Source: Oppiella nova (taxonomy: Eukaryota > Arthropoda > Arachnida > Sarcoptiformes > Oppiidae). From it: 25,107 bases of DNA. Below the pieces are notes generated by a model. That model worked only from the letters and a program-made list of their open reading frames with translations, was not told where the DNA came from and made no database searches. Position 1 is the stretch's first letter; each line of letters begins with the position of its first letter. Shown here piece by piece: positions 22,640 to 25,107 of the stretch. Where the stretch lies: contig CAJPVJ010000447.1 of assembly GCA_905397405.1 (NCBI GenBank), positions 1 to 25,107 on the forward strand, read 5' to 3'. The position numbers were made by a program, and so were the translations under genes.

Positions 22640-25107
22640 TCCAATGTTTTCAATAGTGTAGGCGTTTGTATGAATAAGTGTAGGACTGAGTGGAAGATAG
22701 TGTAGATAAAAAAATAATATGTTTTATATCCCTTTTAAATGTTGATAAATATATTTATGTCGTTATGAGACACAAATCCCACGGAAAATAAGTGTTTGTA
22801 ACGAGAATTTAAAAGCGAGTTCTTAATCAAAATAAAAGGCAAAGTTTAAACATTTTATTTACCCTAGCATACCTTGCTCTTTTTTGTTTTAGTCATTATT
22901 TGTTTAGATTTTCGTTTTATTTTACTTTTTATTACCAACAAAAGGTTAATCTTATTAACCGTTGCACTCATTAATAGTGAATGAATTAATTCGTTCACAG
23001 AATTAATTACACGATTCTGTCACAGAATTAGTAGAAAACATATAGAGATCGAAATGTTTGTAAATTAAAAAATAATATTTATTTAACATTTTATTTAATA
23101 AATCTGTTATTTTTCAGATGACTTCCATCGCATCAACGATTACATCGATTTAGAAGATATCACTGAAATAGATGAAGACATCTCCGACTTGGAAAGGGCT
23201 GAAGTAGAGGCCGCTAAGAACACCGGTATGTCATTGGGATAGGCATTCAAATTAGATTAGAAAATATGCATTTTTAGTATTAATTATATGCTTATTCTTG
23301 AGGTTATTGCTTAAATATACAGAATATTTCATAACACATAATATACATGTACAGTATGTCTAAATACTACTTAGTATTAGGATAAAGTTTTATTGGTATT
23401 ATATTACAAGTATACAAAATTATAATATTGGTTTTATATTACAATCTGTTTGGCAATTTATAATTATTACTATTAGTGACAATTTCTGAATATTTTTCCT
23501 CTTTCCAAATTCTGTGCTCACATTTGACTAGAAATGACACAAAATATCAATTCATTGAATCTGATGACACAATCCATTCAATTGTCACAATATTGAAGCC
23601 TTCTATGGATTCAATTTACAGTATATTTATAACAGTCATGTTGTGTACAAAACACACGAGTCTTTGAACTATTTTATCATTCATTTATTCGTTGATTTGA
23701 AGTCTTAAAAGTTGCATAAATAGTATATAATATGAATAAAAATTTTCCATAAAAGCCACGATTACGTCAAAACCTTAGACCGAAAAAATATAAGTTATTG
23801 TTTAGTAGTTTTTATTGAGTGACTCTTTTCATGTGAATGAGTGAATGGGAATTCAACGCAAGAATCGCAGAATATTCTGTATATAGTATGTGTGAATAGT
23901 AGCGTTTGCATAATATATAGTGGGCACAGTATTACAGAATATTATATAAAGAATATTCTCTGAGTCAACATTTTATAAAATGCAGAAAAATTCATATTAT
24001 TTTCACTTATTTAGTTTACAGACACACAATGAAAAGCCTTTAATTCATACAAAACACCATATTATTATGCATTCAGTACGATATGAATGATAACACTATT
24101 ATTTATCACATAAACACATAAACACTATTTTTATCACTCGCTTTCTAACAGAATATTCTATTCAATGCAGAATATTATTTATCGAGGTTGTTTTTGTTTT
24201 ATTTAAGACCATTATTTAAATTTAAATACTGTTGAATAGATTTACGTCAGACGTGGTGGTGCTGAGAAAACCTGTAGATTCTCAATAGGTTCTCGGTGTA
24301 ATTGAGTTTGAATTTGTGCCTACTTACTGTATGCCAAATATATAATATACATGGAAACATATTCTGGCATTTTCATTGACAAATCAAGTCTAGCGTAGAA
24401 ATTATGGAAATATATTTTAATATCATACACACTGTGTATAAATTTATTTGTACAGTAATTCTCAAAAGTACTTATTTTCCGAAAACATATCCGTTTTTGT
24501 CATAATTGTTGAAAGTATTATGTAAATTGAAAAATAGCATTTAATATATTCTATATTTTACTAAATTTATTTGAATGAATACGAACTTTATACAAAATAA
24601 ATTCATCATTATAATTTAATATAATATTTATAAATAGAATAATTTTGTTTACGATTCCGGTGAATTTTTAAAAATAGGTTTGTTAATAAAGTTACAATAT
24701 TATTAATAATAAATTAGCATTCATTCATAAAATAATAATCAGTAGAATTCTAGTACAAAACTTAATTTTTTAATTATCATTAGATTACTTTGTTATAAAC
24801 AAATTAACATTTAAGAAATATTACATAATAATTCATATTTAAAAATATATTATATTATATGTGCTTAACTCAGCAAGAGTAAAAATGTGTATTCATAATT
24901 GTTTGTTCTAATATAAATTAGTACATTAATCATTTAACATAGATTAGATAGTTTTTATTGATAATTCATACGATAATTATTATAATCAATTAATTTCAAA
25001 TATAGAGTATCTAGCTAAAAAACCCATTAAACTGTATGTTTGTGCAATCAATCAGTGGCACCACCACAACGATTACTACTGGAACGACAGCTCCATAAGA
25101 GTGTACT
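15991..25107 (+). CDS. RIMBP: RIM-binding protein (5' part, cut by the right edge)
   Basis: Exons: candidate first coding exon 15991-16030, A 19047-19649, B 20072-20905, C 23118-23225, and the start of D at 25056-25107. All joins are phase 1. Exon B carries the first SH3 domain (about 20560-20751: KVYIARYSYDP, DEDGFFYGELMDGKRGLIPS NFVEKL) after a Gln-rich linker. Exon C encodes FHRINDYIDLEDITEIDEDI, a conserved RIM-BP linker. Exon D begins VAPPQRLLLERQLHKSVL, the lead-in to the fibronectin-III repeats. RIM-BPs link RIM and voltage-gated calcium channels at the presynaptic active zone, the SH3 domains binding proline-rich peptides. The rest (FNIII repeats and the C-terminal SH3 domains) lies beyond the window. 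Exon A and the first exon are less certain than B-D. Long AT-rich introns contrast with the compact genes to the left. Confidence 0.9.
16031..19046 (+). other. RIM-binding protein intron 1 (about 3 kb)
   Basis: AT-rich throughout. It contains a (CT)n then (CACT)n microsatellite at 16655-16692, one AGAATATTCT palindrome at 18342-18351 and a near copy at 16171-16180. A minus-strand open frame at 18275-18613 is AT-driven and shows no family signature. No further exon could be recognised; short alternative exons cannot be excluded. Confidence 0.5.
16655..16692. repeat. (CT)n-(CACT)n compound microsatellite
   Basis: About 11 CT units followed by four CACT units in intron 1 of the RIM-binding protein gene. 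Confidence 0.9.
19047..19649 (+). other. Exon A of RIM-binding protein, a paralogue of exon B's N-terminal part
   Basis: The exon runs from acceptor AAAACACAG to donor AAAA|GTAAGC, is 603 nt (201 codons), and is phase 1 at both ends, so it can be included or skipped without loss of frame. It opens with EPSKNTRELDSLLAKLENDN and continues KLLAELDGKLKKV, matching the start of exon B. It then has a Gly run (19192-19227), a SMPSL/SSLTD patch also seen in exon B, an acidic stretch DEDMDYEDMDLRELDLERL, and a His/Ser-rich end. It contains no SH3 domain. The role is unknown; the opening helix is a predicted coiled coil. Confidence 0.75.
19650..20071 (+). other. Intron between exons A and B (422 nt)
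   Basis: Bounded by GTAAGC and CTAACAG. It includes a (TGTC)n microsatellite at about 19723-19743 and one AGAATATTCT palindrome at 19851-19860. Nothing coding is seen. Confidence 0.65.
21788..21862. repeat. Inverted (TC)n / (GA)n microsatellite pair, 22-bp stem with 28-nt loop
   Basis: A run of 12 TC units ending in G (21788-21812) is followed, after 28 nt, by CGAGAG... (21841-21862). The two runs are exact reverse complements and would form a long perfect hairpin in the pre-mRNA. GAGA runs are also binding sites for GAGA-factor-type proteins in arthropods. Confidence 0.85.
22601..22633. repeat. (CT)n microsatellite
   Basis: A run of about 16 TC units in the intron between exons B and C of the RIM-binding protein gene, preceded by CTGTCTCTGTCTG. 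Confidence 0.9.
23226..25055 (+). other. Intron between exons C and D (about 1.8 kb)
   Basis: Donor GTATGT, acceptor CAATCAG. Very AT-rich. Exact AGAATATTCT copies at 23869, 23950 and 24150. A 63-codon open frame at 23476-23667 has no family signature. No additional exon is recognised. Confidence 0.6.

Larger units (their letters stand above)
20906..23117 (+). other. Intron between exons B and C (about 2.2 kb)
   Basis: Donor GTATGT, acceptor TTTTTCAG. It contains the (CT)n/(GA)n inverted pair at 21788-21862, a further (CT)n run at 22601-22633, and AGAATATTCT copies at 22410-22419, 22501-22510 and 22518-22527, with a partial copy at 21148. Two small GC-richer patches, around 21298-21345 and 21650-21690, stand out but encode nothing recognisable. 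Confidence 0.6.
14324..24159. repeat. Dispersed AGAATATTCT palindrome family (10 exact copies)
   Basis: Exact copies start at 14324, 15501, 18342, 19851, 22410, 22501, 22518, 23869, 23950 and 24150; near copies are at 16171 and 21148. Only one more copy lies in the rest of the window (9729). Many continue as GTATAT or GCAT, and the copies at 15501 and 23869 share the 19 nt CGCAGAATATTCTGTATAT. All lie in introns or upstream of the RIM-binding protein gene. The core GAA-TA-TTC matches two inverted units of a heat-shock element, but other explanations are open. Confidence 0.75.

Noticed and set aside
23476-23667. Plus-strand 63-codon open frame in the last long intron
   Set aside because: No splice sites in phase with exons C or D and no family signature.

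Overview
The window is nuclear DNA of an animal. Every protein gene is eukaryotic and most are split by short GT-AG introns of about 60-200 nt (62, 68, 74, 71, 76 nt and similar). The gene set (RIM-binding protein, FKBP15, TANGO6, BTBD9-like, SPOP-like MATH-BTB, sulfiredoxin, mitochondrial METAP1D, RpS23) together with compact introns and AT-rich spacers suggests an arthropod. I favour a mite or other chelicerate, but that is inference and not a sequence match.

The left half (1-13.7 kb) is gene-dense. In order: a BTBD9-like gene on the minus strand, cut by the left edge; FKBP15 (minus, five exons, 766 aa); TANGO6/RTP1-like (minus, two exons, 908 aa); a divergent promoter of about 390 bp leading to RpS23 (plus, three exons, 143 aa); sulfiredoxin (minus, two exons, 111 aa), tail-to-tail with RpS23 and head-to-head with METAP1D (plus, four exons, 332 aa); then, tail-to-tail with METAP1D, a MATH-BTB gene on the minus strand whose MATH half is broken by two frame shifts.

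The right half (13.7-25.1 kb) is an AT-rich expanse carrying the 5' part of one plus-strand gene, a RIM-binding protein (active-zone scaffold). It has a candidate 13-residue first coding exon (15991-16030), two related exons with matching splice phases (A, 19047-19649; B, 20072-20905, the latter holding the first SH3 domain), a 108-nt exon at 23118-23225, and the start of the fibronectin-III region at 25056, where the window ends. Its introns hold (CT)n/(GA)n repeats, one of them a perfect inverted pair, and a marked excess of a 10-bp palindrome, AGAATATTCT.

The genes do not form one pathway. The only plausible functional pairing is sulfiredoxin with METAP1D, which share an upstream region and are respectively a peroxiredoxin-repair enzyme and a probable mitochondrial N-terminal methionine aminopeptidase. 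The most unusual points are the duplicated cassette exon in the RIM-binding protein, the palindrome family in its introns, and the frame-broken MATH domain.
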